Part shown: piece after piece, positions 53,101 through 64,000 of the stretch
Position numbering within the stretch: the first letter of the stretch is position 1
Layout of the letters: each line of letters begins with the position of its first letter
Origin: Utricularia gibba
Taxonomy: Eukaryota > Streptophyta > Magnoliopsida > Lamiales > Lentibulariaceae
Length of the DNA stretch: 64,000 nucleotides
NCBI GenBank assembly: GCA_002189035.1
Contig: NEEC01000012.1
Span: forward strand, 2,170,001 to 2,234,000
Reading direction: 5' to 3'
Position numbers and translations under genes: made by a program
The notes under the pieces: model-generated
Told to the model about the DNA's origin: nothing
Seen by the model: the letters and a program-made list of their open reading frames with translations, nothing else
Databases searched by the model: none

Positions 53101-56031
53101 TGTATTAAACTAGAAACCGTACAAGAAGCATATCGTTATCAATTTACGATATGACCCCCGTATCATCACATAATGGCTGAACTGAGAAGGTATTAAGGTC
53201 TTTAGGTGATCGCTAAAAATCTGATTCTTTACAAAGTCGCTTTCGGGATTCCCAGGATGTAACTGCAGCGGGCCCCGTGGTAGACGCCACCGATACCGAC
53301 GCTGCAACCGCCGGAATCCAACGATACATCGCCTCGGTGGCGCCAATGATGGAGCTTAGTTTCTGATCGTCGATTTGATGCACTGTTACATCTTTTTTCC
53401 TGCACAAATACACCATTCGGATCGTGAAATTCGATTCTGATAGAGATTCTGCTGATCACATTTAACTGAGTGGATATCGCGTATTATTGTGTCGATTCTG
53501 ATCCCAAGAACTAGCCGAACTGCTATTTAATCAAATGGTGATTTTAGGGGATTTTGTTTCGCTCGTGATGAATTTTCATGTGCGCTATCACTTTCCGGGT
53601 AAATCTAGTTTGGTTGATTCTCAATATTTATCTCATCCTGCTATTTGAATTTTAGTTATCACATTTTGTTTCTTTTTCACGAGATAATTGACCTTTCAAC
53701 ATGGTTTTGATGCCTGTAAACATTACTTTTTGTACAATGTGTTTGTGGGTATTGGTCTTCTTGTGCCATTGACCGTTGAGCTGAATATATTTTGTGTAGC
53801 ATCCGTTATGGCGTAATAATGACAAGGAATACACTGATCTTGATTCCTTTTGATCTCTAAGGCACTGTATATAGTTCTAACACATGCCATGGTCTCTAAC
53901 GTTCTCCATTTCATGATGAGACTTTTTTCACTTACAAGTTCTTATGATTGTTTGCAGCTCTTGCTTATCTCGTTCCCATGACTGAATGATTAGATGTTTC
54001 TGTTTCTTTCGCTGTAGCACAATTTGTTGTGCTTTATCATAATTTGAAATGTCGGACTGTTCCTGCAATGTAATCTTGTTTTGTCTCATCACAGAGTTGA
54101 TCCTTACAGACCTCGGAATCATGAAGGCAGAAATATGTTCGGTCCAATGCTTTCATTTTTCCAGTGTCATCATCTTTTTTGTCATATGTACTGTGTGTGA
54201 AAGGATTATTGGTGATTGCAGTACACAATTCTCCTTCCCAAAAATCTCAATATTGCTCATATTCTTTAAGTTTGTTTGCAAGCCCCCTCATTGTCTCTGT
54301 AGCATGGTTGTAGGGCATTGAATATCAATCTTAATTTCCCTTTTGCATCATGAAATTTTAGGCTGCTGGTTCTAAAGCCAAGAATGAACGGAAAGCAGCT
54401 GCATCTACCACAAAAATGATGAAATACAAGAGCTCCGTGCATGTGCTTAAAGTCCTCCATATCCCATTGCGGCCTTGAATTGTAAGTTTTACTCACTGAA
54501 AATTACTCTTAGTTTTCACCTCATGACCTTAGTTTTTCTCTGGCCTCTTACCACCCCAACCTACCCAAGCCCTCTATCCTACAACTCTACCCTCAATGCA
54601 CCTTGAACTTGGGACCATCTCTCAATGGACGCTTTCTTTTCACCCTCTTGTCCTACTACATGATCGATCTCTCTCCCTGTTTTCTAAACCAGTCGATGGA
54701 CCGCATGAGACGACGTATCCATACAACACTACTGGCTCTATTCCAAGCTCTCCTTTTTGTTTACTAACCTTGGTTGGAGTTTCAATCCTCAAGTTCATCA
54801 GGGAAAATTCCGACGGCTGGTTTCAATGCATGCCTAGCGCTGAATAAGTGCCCTTGCCGTAATTGGAAATATGGAATTTATTTATCTCGGTACGTTTCAG
54901 CGTCTCCACTCTTCTCCTATTTGAATTTGTGCGTTTCATTGATGCGTTAAAATCCAGTGAAGGTGCTAGTAATATAATCGAGTTAGGCACATATGAGCAT
55001 GAAACTCTGCTGGACCACCCCCTAAACCCATTAAAGCACCTTAAAGCTATTTGAACCAGCTATGCTTATATGTGGCTTTGTATTCTCTTCCCTAACTAGT
55101 GGAACTTGGGTCAGAAAAGGTTTTGACTCAGCTGCAACTATGTGTTGTTACCCGATAGGTTCAGTTTGTGGTTGTGAATAAAAGGTTTTTTTGGGTCCAA
55201 AATCATTAATATTTGAGGTGCTTTTTTCCGCTTTAAACTCCTGTGTATTCTATCGTGTAAGCAGAACAAACAGTCGCATGTAATGTTCGCTGTGGGGCTA
55301 AAGTAGTGTGTAGTCATCTTATTCGAGGCTGCTTCTTGCATCTTAGTCAACAAACACAACACACGTACCTCTGTGTCCCACTCGTAAATTGTACAATGGG
55401 TTTTTTGCATATTAAAATACATTTAGCTATTTTCCCCCCTTTTTGTATGCGTAAAATGAGTAGGGGGAAGGCAGAGGGTGGCGTATCTCAATGGTCCAGC
55501 CAACAGTCATTAAGATACATTCCATGGTTAAAGATACTTCACTCGGGTCTGGGCATTGATGGCGTTTGTTGTCCAGGCTGTTTAGTTCAACTACTAATAA
55601 TTCATCCAAACACGAGTCTCGTTTGGCAGCAGTCAATGCTGTAGTTTTGTGCCCATTTGCAATGATGGCCCGGATTGGATGGGCTGAGACATTGCAATAT
55701 TGAAGTTGCTTGGGTCAGTTCAAAATGGGCTGTGGACCGCCACGCTGATATGTATGCATTTAGCTTTCTTCTTCCAGTTTTGAGAAACACACACTTAGGA
55801 AACCGTCACTAGAAAGAGGCCGAGGAATTAGGAGGCGTGGTGCCGAGACTGATGGCAGAGCGGCTCTAATTTCTAATATGTCCATGTTATGGGTTTGCGT
55901 TTCTTGCCCAACTAAGTTGCTTCAACACTACAATTTGCGGGATATTTTCCAACGCTTTTTTATTCACAAGTATTATTCGACACCACTCTCTTGAGTCTTG
56001 GGCTGTGGGGGAACTTTCGCGAATCGGAAGT
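53101..56031. other. Long stretch without an identified gene
   Basis: Bases 53229-53460 form a GC-rich island open on both strands with no family recognised. At about 54361-54477 (plus) there is a Lys/Ala-rich open run, AAGSKAKNERKAAASTTK, that follows an AG acceptor-like site and ends in a stop. It may be the last exon of a small basic protein whose earlier exons were not found, possibly including the 53229 island. Bases 54500-55800 have transcribed-looking composition but no consistent frame. Bases about 55640-56031 are the likely promoter of the HugZ-like gene. Confidence 0.35.
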
Positions 56032-58105
56032 ATGATGCTAACTGAAGTGGTGGTTCCATGGAAGCTCCTCCCTCTCTGCCGCTTCCCCCCTCTCCCTTAT
56101 TCCTCCTCTACTTCCACCACGCAACTTCGGTCGCATTCTCCTTTCAGGTCACTCAAACTCATGGCATCTTCTTCTTCCCCTCCCGATCAGGTATCTCTTC
56201 TAATTTTCATTGTTTTCTTTCAGTCCCTAACTTGTCTTTTTTACCCAGATTCCGGTTTCCGATGCCCAGCCTCATATCGATGTCTTTCAACTCATACAAG
56301 CTCACCAGGTTCCTATTATCAGCAAAAATTCCTGTTTTTTTAATCAAAATGTAAGCGTACTCGGCTTTTTCTCGGCAGAATAAAGCCACCAGGTTGCCTC
56401 CTCGAGATGAAATTAGGACGTTTCTCCAGTATAGCTCGCGTGGGTTTCTCTCAACTTTTTCTAAGGTGAAGACTGCTTTCGTTGTACCACTATTCCATGC
56501 CTGTATTCCTGTTAGTTTTAGTGCAAAAATAGTTTCTTTCTTCATGGGCGCCTGTTTGCTTCGTCGACCGTGAATTTCGCTCTATTTTCTTTTGTATTTG
56601 GTACTCAGGATTGCATATTTCTTGATACATGATAGCATCACTTTGCAGTTTCCTTAATGTTTTTACAGAAGTATGAGGGCTACCCTTCTGGGTCCGTTGT
56701 GGACTTTGCCTTTGATGAATCCGGGTCTCCAATATTAGCAGTCAGTGATTTGGCAATTCACACAAAGGTTTCCACTTCCTCTCAAATTTTGTATATTTGG
56801 TGCAATGAACCTGCTCATTCCTTTAAATTCGGGCGAGGCGATTCCAGGACCTTTTAGATAATCGTAAGTGCTCGTTGCTCGTTACAAAAGATCCCAGTGA
56901 TAGAACTGCTTTGATTGTTACCGTACATGGGGATGCTGTTCCTGTGAGTGACTCCCGCTTGGCTTAAATCAAAATTTGCACAGGGCTTCCGATTCCTCAC
57001 TCCTTGTCAAATGTATATACTGTCATACAGGTTACGGAATCTGAAAGAGAGAAAGTACGCGCTGTATATTTGAATAAACACCCTGGTGCATTATGGGTAC
57101 TGCTACATCTCTGTAGTCCGAATGATTTTTGATTGAAAAGTTTCTAACCTAAATCTTCATGAAGGTTGATTTCGGTGATTTCAATTTCCTCCGTATTGAG
57201 CCTAAATATATTAGATATGTTTCAGGCGTTGCCACTGCCTTTCTAGGATCAGGAGGTTGGTGTTTAATCAAAGACTAAGTTTAATTTTATACCGATCTGT
57301 TCTTTTGGTTAACATTTCTGGCTTTTTTTCAACAACGTCTTGTTGTATAAATCTGATCATTTGTACCTCTATCATGTTCTAAGCATGCATAGTATTACCC
57401 TTCACTTCTCTGAACATTTGCAGATTTCAGCTTCGAGGAAATTCGAACTGCAAAGGTGGATCACATATATCAATTTTCCAAGCCAATAGCAGTAAGGCTT
57501 ATCAGTTCCTCTGGCACGTTTTATGCAAACGCTTTAAGGTTGCTCAATGCCGAGCAACATATGTGTTTTGGAGATGGACGTTGTGAATCCAACTGATCTT
57601 GCAAATGCTATGTCCAGTCGCATATGAATAAGGACCATGCGGATGACACAAAGCTGATTGTACAGCACTCTACGTCTGTTCAGGTAACACTTCTTACAAA
57701 CTCTTCTTCCTGAATAGCTTCATTCTGCTTCTTTAAGACTCTATGTCATGTTAATTTCAAGTGTTTTTCCCCTTGTTTTTTGAACCAGGTTGAGTCTGCA
57801 GAAATCTTGGATATAGACAGCTTGGGTATCAATGTGAAGGTTTGTTTTCTTTTTCCTTTGACGTGTTTCTCTGTGTGCTCCCGAGACTCTAAATCGTGTA
57901 CTTTTCATGAAGGCTGGTATTCAAGGGAGTTCTTTCAAGCTCAGGATTCCGTTTCCGAGGCCGGCCAAGGATAGAAAGTAAGTATTTTGAAGGTCAACCG
58001 AGTTCGGAAGTAGTTGAGATATCCGAAATGCAGCAACTCTTTTGCAGGGACGTGAAGAACATAATAGTAGAAATGCTTCAAAGTGCCAAGGCTGAGAGCA
58101 CTTGA
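56032..58105 (+). CDS. HOZ: HugZ-like FMN/heme-binding split-barrel protein (HOZ type)
   Basis: A pyridoxamine-5'-phosphate-oxidase-fold protein with a C-terminal DUF2470-type domain, matching from memory Arabidopsis At3g03890 (HOZ), related to bacterial heme oxygenase HugZ. Twelve exons in phase (56032-56190, 56249-56308, 56379-56465, 56669-56767, 56848-56943, 57031-57096, 57165-57255, 57424-57491, 57618-57683, 57789-57839, 57913-57977, 58048-58105) give 321 aa. Residues 1-43 are Ser/Arg-rich and act as a plastid transit peptide; an internal Met at 44 (MASSSS) could also serve as start. The barrel begins RGFLSTFSKKYEGYPSG and contains DFGDFNFLRIEPKYIRYVSG; the C-terminal domain has SHMNKDHADDTK and ends KDVKNIIVEMLQSAKAEST. 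PGR7/GluTRBP is a related alternative. No lesion was seen. Confidence 0.92.
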
Positions 58106-58797
58106 GAGACCGTCCTCTCAATCAGGTCATTAGTGCTCCATGTTGTCCCAAAAGTAGTTGAAAAGACCTCACCTTTATACATCACTATATAAGAAAGAAG
58201 AAAAGCTTGAAACTTCAATATTGTCTTGTAAATGCTCCAGCAATCAGGCACCGAATAGTGTGGTACTCCCCACAACATGAACTTCCTTACTGTAAGGTGA
58301 AGTGCGCTGAATATTGCCAATGATTCTTAACTTCATTCAACTATAACCCTTGTCAGTCTGAACTTACATAGAATCATGTGAATGCTGAGCTGCTGGTCTT
58401 TGCCAATGATCTACAGCTTCAACTCTAGCATGTTCATGATTGCTACAGATCCATGTTGTAACTCTTTTAAATTTTTTTCTACAAGATACTGAATGAAGTT
58501 GCATGGTTCATTAAGGTAAAGCACTGGTTGCTGCAAAGTGAAGAGTAACCCACCAAGCATACTGAAATTACCTCATTTACAGTGAGTGATTCTCACATTC
58601 AACTTTAGCATATAGAAAAGCTACTAAAACCGTTTCAAATACCCGTATCTACACAAGTATGAACTTGCATCTGTATCACACAATAAGCCAAAAGCATGAA
58701 CACTGATTCACTGGATGGCGCCAGTGATTCAGCTTCAACCATAACATACGCAATCCACTTAGCTATTGAGTTCACTGTGCTTAAATTGAACCTGTTT
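58106..58797. other. Convergent 3' flanks
   Basis: The gap between the HugZ-like gene (plus) and the small membrane protein (minus). It holds the 3' UTRs; no other gene was seen. Confidence 0.5.
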
Positions 58798-59256
58798 TCA
58801 AGTTGAGGCGGCTGCATACTGATCACCAAGTGATAGTGCGGTGTGCGTCTTGTTTGGATAGTGAAGCACCTGATTCTTTCCCTGCTTGTTCCTTCCGTTC
58901 CCGGCGGTGAAAATAACGACACTGACAGCCACCGCCGCCATCGCGAGGGAGCAAATTGCGCTAATAGCAGGGGAACCCCACTTCCATAAGTTGAAATCTT
59001 GATTCCCCTCGCCAGATTGATCCGCGTCTCCCATTATGTCTACTTGAAAATCTCCTCCGAACTGATCAAGGATCCCTCTAGTAGATCTGGGCGACTCCAG
59101 TTTGATTTGGAGATCGTCATCCTCTGAGATCATCATCGCCGCCTCGTTCTCAGCGATTGCGTTTTCGATGAATTTGGAGGGCGGGATCTCAGAGATCTCA
59201 CCGTCAGGGAGAACCTCCCAGTCTTCTTCCAGATCAAGTTGATCTCGATCAGTCAT
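58798..59256 (-). CDS. Small acidic single-TM protein, function unknown
   Basis: An intronless 152-aa protein. The N-terminal half is acidic, with a DWEVLPDGE motif at residues 12-20. One strongly hydrophobic helix lies at residues 97-119 (AISAICSLAMAAVAVSVVIF), followed by a basic, Lys-rich and polar tail. The start was taken at 59256 (MTDRDQLDLEEDW). An in-frame Met at 59340 exists but the added N-terminus is not conserved-looking. Topology suggests a membrane-anchored protein with a large acidic domain on one side. From memory the DWEVLPDGE motif resembles plant DUF6821 members, but this is not certain. No enzymatic motif was seen. Confidence 0.75.
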   Translation of the reverse strand: MTDRDQLDLEEDWEVLPDGEISEIPPSKFIENAIAENEAAMMISEDDDLQIKLESPRSTRGILDQFGGDFQVDIMGDADQSGEGNQDFNLWKWGSPAISAICSLAMAAVAVSVVIFTAGNGRNKQGKNQVLHYPNKTHTALSLGDQYAAAST

Positions 59257-60849
59257 GGCGCCGATACAATTCCAGGTACTGGGGCAAGTCGGAGATGAGC
59301 ACCGACCGGAAAACACGAATAGAAGACAAATCGATTGCAAATTGCAGCTATTTATTTATTTTTAAAAAAGGAAATGTTTCTTGCACGTAGAGGGCATAAT
59401 ACATTTTAACCAGTCTGATGTGACAAATTATTAAGTTTCTCATTTGATTAATTTGTAATTAATACATTAAATTGTAATAAGTGCCCACAACGACATTCGA
59501 GATATTGAGTCCCCCCTCCTAATAAAATCTAAATATTGAAACAAATTACATTAATATTGTGAAAAAAAAATAGCCTTTCAATCTTCTTTTAATTCTTGCA
59601 TTAAACCCCTCAAATGACAAATGCCATGAGAGAATATATATATAAGTGAATAGTAAAAATCAATAGAAAACATAACAATCATGTGAAATATCTCGTGACT
59701 CATACTTGATATTATCTGTTTTGAATATTCAATTTTTATGATTTTATATATCTACCAAATATTTTAAATATATATGTTCAAAACTTATGTACCAAATAAA
59801 CTTTAATCATAACCACATAATACATGTTTTTATAAATGCAAATAACTTGAATACATTATTAATTATACTATCTTACCAAATACAACATTAAGATTATAAT
59901 AAAAAAATATACCAATGCTATAACTACCTCTATAATATCCTGGTGTGTGCGCCCGGCCCAACCCTAAGTTTTACCTCCAATTCCAGCCCAAATAAATAAA
60001 ATGTAATTTTTATTTAAAAAAATGGAAGATAATGTGCATGCCCTTCTAAATTTGGAGTTATTTGCCAAGCTTCAGTTTGTCGCGTGTGGTGAGCCGAGCC
60101 GCCAAAGTGGGCTGGCTTCCTTCAAAATTGTATGGATCCCTCGGGTGGGTGGGGTCCAGGCCTTGTCCAGGAGATACATTCACTTTTTTCAAAGATACGC
60201 CATTTTGTTTTTCTATTCCTTTTATATATAATATTATATTTAAAAAAATTACCTTTAACATTCACTTTAAAATACTAAGGTAAAAAAATTAATGTCAAAT
60301 ATAATTAATTTTTCAAGTACTTATAATAAGGTGATCAGATTTCTAAACTTTGTTAAACATGATTAAAATTGATGAAAACCCCAATTTCTCAATTACTTCA
60401 AAATAACTCTTTAAATAAAATAATTAATCCCATAATTAATTACATTTTTTAGACAAATCAGGTAGGGAAGTACACTTCCTGGCCCCAACTATGTTCCCTC
60501 ACATGGACCCTTATAGAGTGTAATAGATGCAAATTAGGGTTTCGAATGGATTCGAGATATTTGGAATTAGGAAACTTATGTTTCGATCATGTGAAATTGA
60601 TGATTCAAAACTTATGAACCGTCGATTTCATTTTTGAATTATCTCCAAATAACTTTATCAATGTTTATGAAAACTTGAAAAAATATTTTAAAAAATAATT
60701 CGTTTTTAGGTAGTTTCAACTTTCTTAGATAACAATGATAGCTGATATGGATGTTAGAAAATTAATATCTAAAAGAACCGTAGGTTTGGAATGGCATCCA
60801 ACTGAACTCTAGCCCTTGAGATTTTTTGAATTGTTTGTAACTGGTATGG
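59257..60849. other. Promoter of the small membrane protein gene and AT-rich intergenic DNA
   Basis: Bases 59257-59340 are the leader, and 59340-60800 are mostly AT-rich with short GC-richer pieces (about 59940-60190). No gene, repeat family or element was recognised. Confidence 0.55.
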
Positions 60850-61400
60850 ATCGTTTTTTGAACAAAGAAAGTGAGTCCCGGGCTGGGGGGCACAATGTGC
60901 TACAGAAGAGAAGAGAAACACGTTTAGGAATTAGGATCTCCCGGAGAAGGAGGGAGACGGCGGGGAGCGACAAAGTGGATAAGAGGCAGTGGGATGCGCG
61001 CTCGGCGGCGGCGGCGGCGGCGGATGAATGCGTTTTTTTGACTTTGGTGGTGTGCATTAAGAGCAGACGTGGCGTGCAGTGTTTGCGTTGCGCAGTGTTT
61101 GTGCATCACAAGCTGCAGTGCACGCCCACATCATCTTTTGCTCAATCCCCTCCCCTCCCTCCCCTCGTCGTAAACACACAAAATAAATGCACTCGCTCGC
61201 CGGAGAAGTGCTTCTTCATCTGTTGGCTTGTATGCAGATGGACTGCGCTGCCCTGCGCTGTGTCCCCCGCCGCCGCCGCCCCTTCCTCATTCATCATCTG
61301 TGGCGTTGTGGGATTTAGCGCCGGAACTGCTGATCTAAGACGGCGCTGCGCGAAAGGCGCCTTTTCAGCCGCGGCGTGGGGATTAGTGATGGATAGATGC
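60850..61400. other. GC-rich block upstream of the response regulator, non-coding
   Basis: A GC-rich 0.55-kb island in AT-rich DNA with purine/pyrimidine tracts (CTCCCCTCCCTCCCC) and a CGG repeat. It keeps long frames open on both strands, but the translation is low-complexity (poly-Ala, Arg-rich) and has no family match. It is probably a distal promoter or an untranslated region rather than a gene. Confidence 0.5.
61003..61023. repeat. CGG trinucleotide repeat (7 units)
   Basis: Seven perfect CGG units inside the GC-rich block. Confidence 0.9.
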
Positions 61401-62390
61401 TCAATTTTTAAATATTAAATATTCATTTTCAAGAAAGAGAGGATGGAAATTTTAATTTTTAGTTATGTAGAATAGCAAAAGTTAAATAATATTAATGCAT
61501 AGTATAAAGTTTAAGATATTAAATTATTGTATAATTCAATATTATGGTATAAATATATTTTTAGAATACATAAAAAGTAAATAATATAATCTTTCCAATT
61601 AATCTTTTATTTAATCAATCAATCATAGATTCAGTAAATTCAATAATTTATGAAGTTATCATAAAATATAACATTTTGATTTTACTGCTAAAGGGTTTAA
61701 GATAAAAAATTAAATAGAATCAATTTAAAAAAATTATGAAAACACAACCATCACTTAATTTTGCATTTCCGTACAGTTCTTTAATTTTGCAAAATTAAAA
61801 GCTCTCATTAAAACCACTCTATCATCACGAAAGGGGAATAATAAATGAATAAAAAAATAGATGAAATTAAATTGGAAAAAGACAAGAAGACACATGTTAT
61901 TCAACCTTGAATTCCCTGTTCAAACTTGCAGAATCTCGGTTCTCGAACCGACCGCAAGAATCCTTTGCATTCAAGCCCTGAATTATGACCAAGATCCTCT
62001 GAAATATTAAAAAAAAAAAACTTTTTAGCATGTGTCGAAAATGCCCTCAGCTACGGAGGGCAGCCCGGGAATTTCACATCGGATAACCTTAGCGTTGCGC
62101 CTACGTGCGCTAGCTTCCATGTACATGCCTTAGAGTATTATTAATTAATTAATGAAATTTGGAAAACGTGGGACTGGGAGGCTGTTGTAGATCGACGGTC
62201 CAGATTGCGCGTAACGTTGTAAAGTTGTTTCCTTGTGTCACTCTGGTTTTTTGTGTTTTTTTTTTCTCTGGAAGTTGTTTTTCTGATTGGAGCATGGAGG
62301 GGGGAAGGAAAAAAGACAAAGTTGCTATAAATGAGTCTCCATTATTTGACTCCAGCTCTTTTTTTACTACTGTTCACATGCTCGTGTGGT
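61401..62390. other. Upstream region of the response regulator
   Basis: Bases 61401-62000 are AT-rich. Bases 62030-62390 are of mixed composition and probably the promoter. No gene was seen. Confidence 0.5.
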
Positions 62391-62393
62391 GTG

Positions 62394-62400
62394 TATATAA
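62394..62400 (+). promoter_or_regulatory. TATA box of the type-B response regulator
   Basis: TATATAA about 240-250 bases upstream of the ATG at 62643, preceded by GTGTG. Plausible transcription start at about 62430. Consensus and position only. Confidence 0.45.
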
Positions 62401-62642
62401 TAGAGAGGCTACTACTTTTTTCTTTCTCCCCAATCAATGGATAGGGACTGACCAATCTGGGTGTTTTTAGTTCATAAACTGAGAGTTTTCTTCACTTGCA
62501 TCGCTTTCAAGCAACACCCACTTCGGTTTTGTTTCCGATATCAGAATAAAAAAGATCACTTTTTTGTTTCGGGGTTGTTGTTTTTGGGTCTTCAGGTGTT
62601 TTTAGAAAGCGACTTGTGGGTGGTTTTTTTCAAACTAGTGGT

Positions 62643-64000
62643 ATGACCGCAGAGAAATTGATGGATGGTTTTGAGGAATATCCTCGGTGTCTTCGTGTTC
62701 TTGCTGTGGATGATGATCCGATTTGTTTGAAGTTGTTGAAGGCTCTCCTTGAAAAATGTCAATACCAAGGTATGGCCGTTGGTTCGGTGATTGTGTTTCG
62801 AGATTCGTTTTTGGGTTTTCTTTCCTGGCTTTGTTTGAGAATATCGGAATCTTCGATGGTCTGAAGTTGGAGGTTGTAAAAAGTTGAACAATCGTTCAGT
62901 TGTGTTGTTAAATCGCACGTTCTAGTGCATTTTAGTGATGGGTAAACTATGTATTTTGACAAGCTTCTGTTTCTGTAGTTCTTGTTTTTTTCTGCAAGGA
63001 TGATAAGCCTATGTAGTGTTTGTCTTTTTGTAAATGTCTATGAAGTTGAGTTATTTACATATGTGTATGAAGTTGAAACTGCGAATCAAGCAAGAGTGGC
63101 ATTGAAGATGCTGCGAGAAAACAAGGATAGATTTGACTTGGTGATCAGTGATGTCCATATGCCAGACATGGATGGCTTTAAGCTCTTGGAACTTGTTGGC
63201 TTAGAGATGGATCTTCCTGTTATCAGTATGCTACCCTCTCCCTTCATTCGCACTCCCATCTTTCTCTCTTTCCTGCGAAGCTACAAATGTTTCAGTTCTT
63301 GATGCTCTTGATTTCACAGTGCTATCTGCAAATAGTGATCCCAAGCTGGTGCTTAAAGGAGTTACCCACGGTGCATGTGATTATCTGGTTAAACCAGTCC
63401 GAATCGAGGAGCTGCGCAACATATGGCAACATGTGATCCGAAGAAGGAAGCTTGATCCAAGAGCCACCAGACCAGGCTCAGTGATCAAGCTAAAGCAGTT
63501 CAGCAAAATGGCGGTGCCCATTCCTTTGTCCATGAAAACCAGGATGTGAGCGTTAACCGCAAGCGGAAAGATGATGATGATGACTCCGAAGGTGATGATC
63601 CTGCATCCCAGAAGAAGCCTCGGGTCGTCTGGTCGATGGTCCTTCATAGGAAGTTCGTTGCAGCAGTGAACCAATTGGGATATGACAGTAAACACTTCTT
63701 CTCATTGCTTCATTTGCTATGCATTTACTGCAGCATTTCTGTTGTGTAACTCCTCCATTTGTTCCCAATGCAGAAGCTGTTCCTAAGAGGATTCTTGACT
63801 TGATGAACGTTGAAGGTCTTACACGTGAAAATGTAGCCAGCCATCTTCAGGCACTCACCTTGTCCATTCCTCGATTAGCTGCCATTCTTTCTTGCGTTTC
63901 TTCTTCTTGATCATTCGTGTTTGATGTTGCAGAAGTATAGACTCTACCTGAAACGAATCAACTCAGATGCAAAGCAAGCTGCAGCTCTGAATCCTCATTG
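62643..64000 (+). CDS. Type-B cytokinin response regulator (ARR10/12-like), cut by right edge
   Basis: A phosphorelay-activated transcription factor: receiver domain plus a GARP/Myb-like DNA-binding domain. Exons are 62643-62769, 63073-63225, 63320-63687, 63774-63850 and 63933 to the edge. The receiver has the acidic VDDDP pair, the phospho-acceptor Asp in [13 protein letters not shown] and the Lys in YLVKPVR. The GARP domain has [19 protein letters not shown] and [19 protein letters not shown]. Three oddities were seen. Exon 3 changes reading frame between KLDPR and [11 protein letters not shown]. The near-invariant Glu of WSVELH is Val here. Intron 4 has a GC donor (CAG|GCACTC). The upstream and downstream sequence is otherwise strongly conserved and the family assignment is secure. 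The C-terminal activation region lies beyond the edge. Confidence 0.9.
63851..63932 (+). other. GC-AG intron in the response regulator gene
   Basis: The conserved SHLQ must join KYRLYL. The exon ends CTTCAG and is followed by GCACTC, a weak GC donor; the acceptor is GTTGCAG. Confidence 0.65.

Noticed and set aside
60816-61418. A 200-codon open frame on the plus strand
   Set aside because: Low-complexity and Arg/Ala/Ser-rich, matched by open frames on the other strand; caused by GC-rich composition, with no family match.

Overview
This is a gene-rich stretch of plant nuclear genome. It has many short GT-AG introns, AT-rich gaps, mitochondrial and plastid PPR and HugZ-type genes, and a calmodulin with the plant-typical Cys27. 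Every gene that can be assigned matches land-plant families, and the proteins and gene structures look like a eudicot (an asterid is possible, but that is only an impression). No RNA gene, intact transposon, virus or bacterial-type system was recognised. About 17 protein-coding loci were found, most reconstructed exon by exon from splice sites and reading phase.

Layout: 1-5 kb holds a J-domain protein fragment (-) and a GDSL esterase/lipase (-), then an unexplained block. 5.5-14.5 kb holds an NFD5-like PPR gene (-), an E2F-partner DP transcription factor (-) and a PPR596-like gene (-). 14.8-20 kb holds an SDR oxidoreductase (+) and a GH51 alpha-L-arabinofuranosidase (-) that looks non-functional. 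21.5-25.4 kb holds calmodulin (-) and a UUAT-type nucleotide-sugar transporter (+). 26-31 kb holds a villin (-). 34-36 kb holds the exosome subunit RRP43 (+). 37-42 kb holds an EFR3/SRL2-type armadillo protein (-). 43-47 kb holds an IGHMBP2/SMUBP2-type helicase (-). 48-50.5 kb holds an MCTP/FTIP C2-domain membrane tether (-). 56-59 kb holds a HugZ-like FMN/heme protein (+) and a small single-TM protein (-). 62.6 kb to the right edge holds a type-B response regulator (+), cut by the edge.

The genes are ordinary housekeeping, organelle and signalling genes with no operon-like logic. Several act in the same cell compartments: villin, EFR3 and MCTP at the cortex or plasma membrane; the UUAT transporter and arabinofuranosidase in cell-wall polysaccharide metabolism.

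The most notable signals are: (1) four otherwise well-conserved genes each lack exactly one nucleotide at a conserved coding position (GDSL, GH51, MCTP, type-B RR), which points to assembly deletions or recent lesions; (2) the GH51 enzyme also has its acid/base Glu changed to Gln and a stop in its last strand; (3) three non-canonical GC-AG introns; (4) a tandem duplication that straddles the DP stop codon; (5) a pair of alternative acceptors, in frame 27 nt apart, inside the receiver domain of the response regulator. No convincing undescribed system was found.
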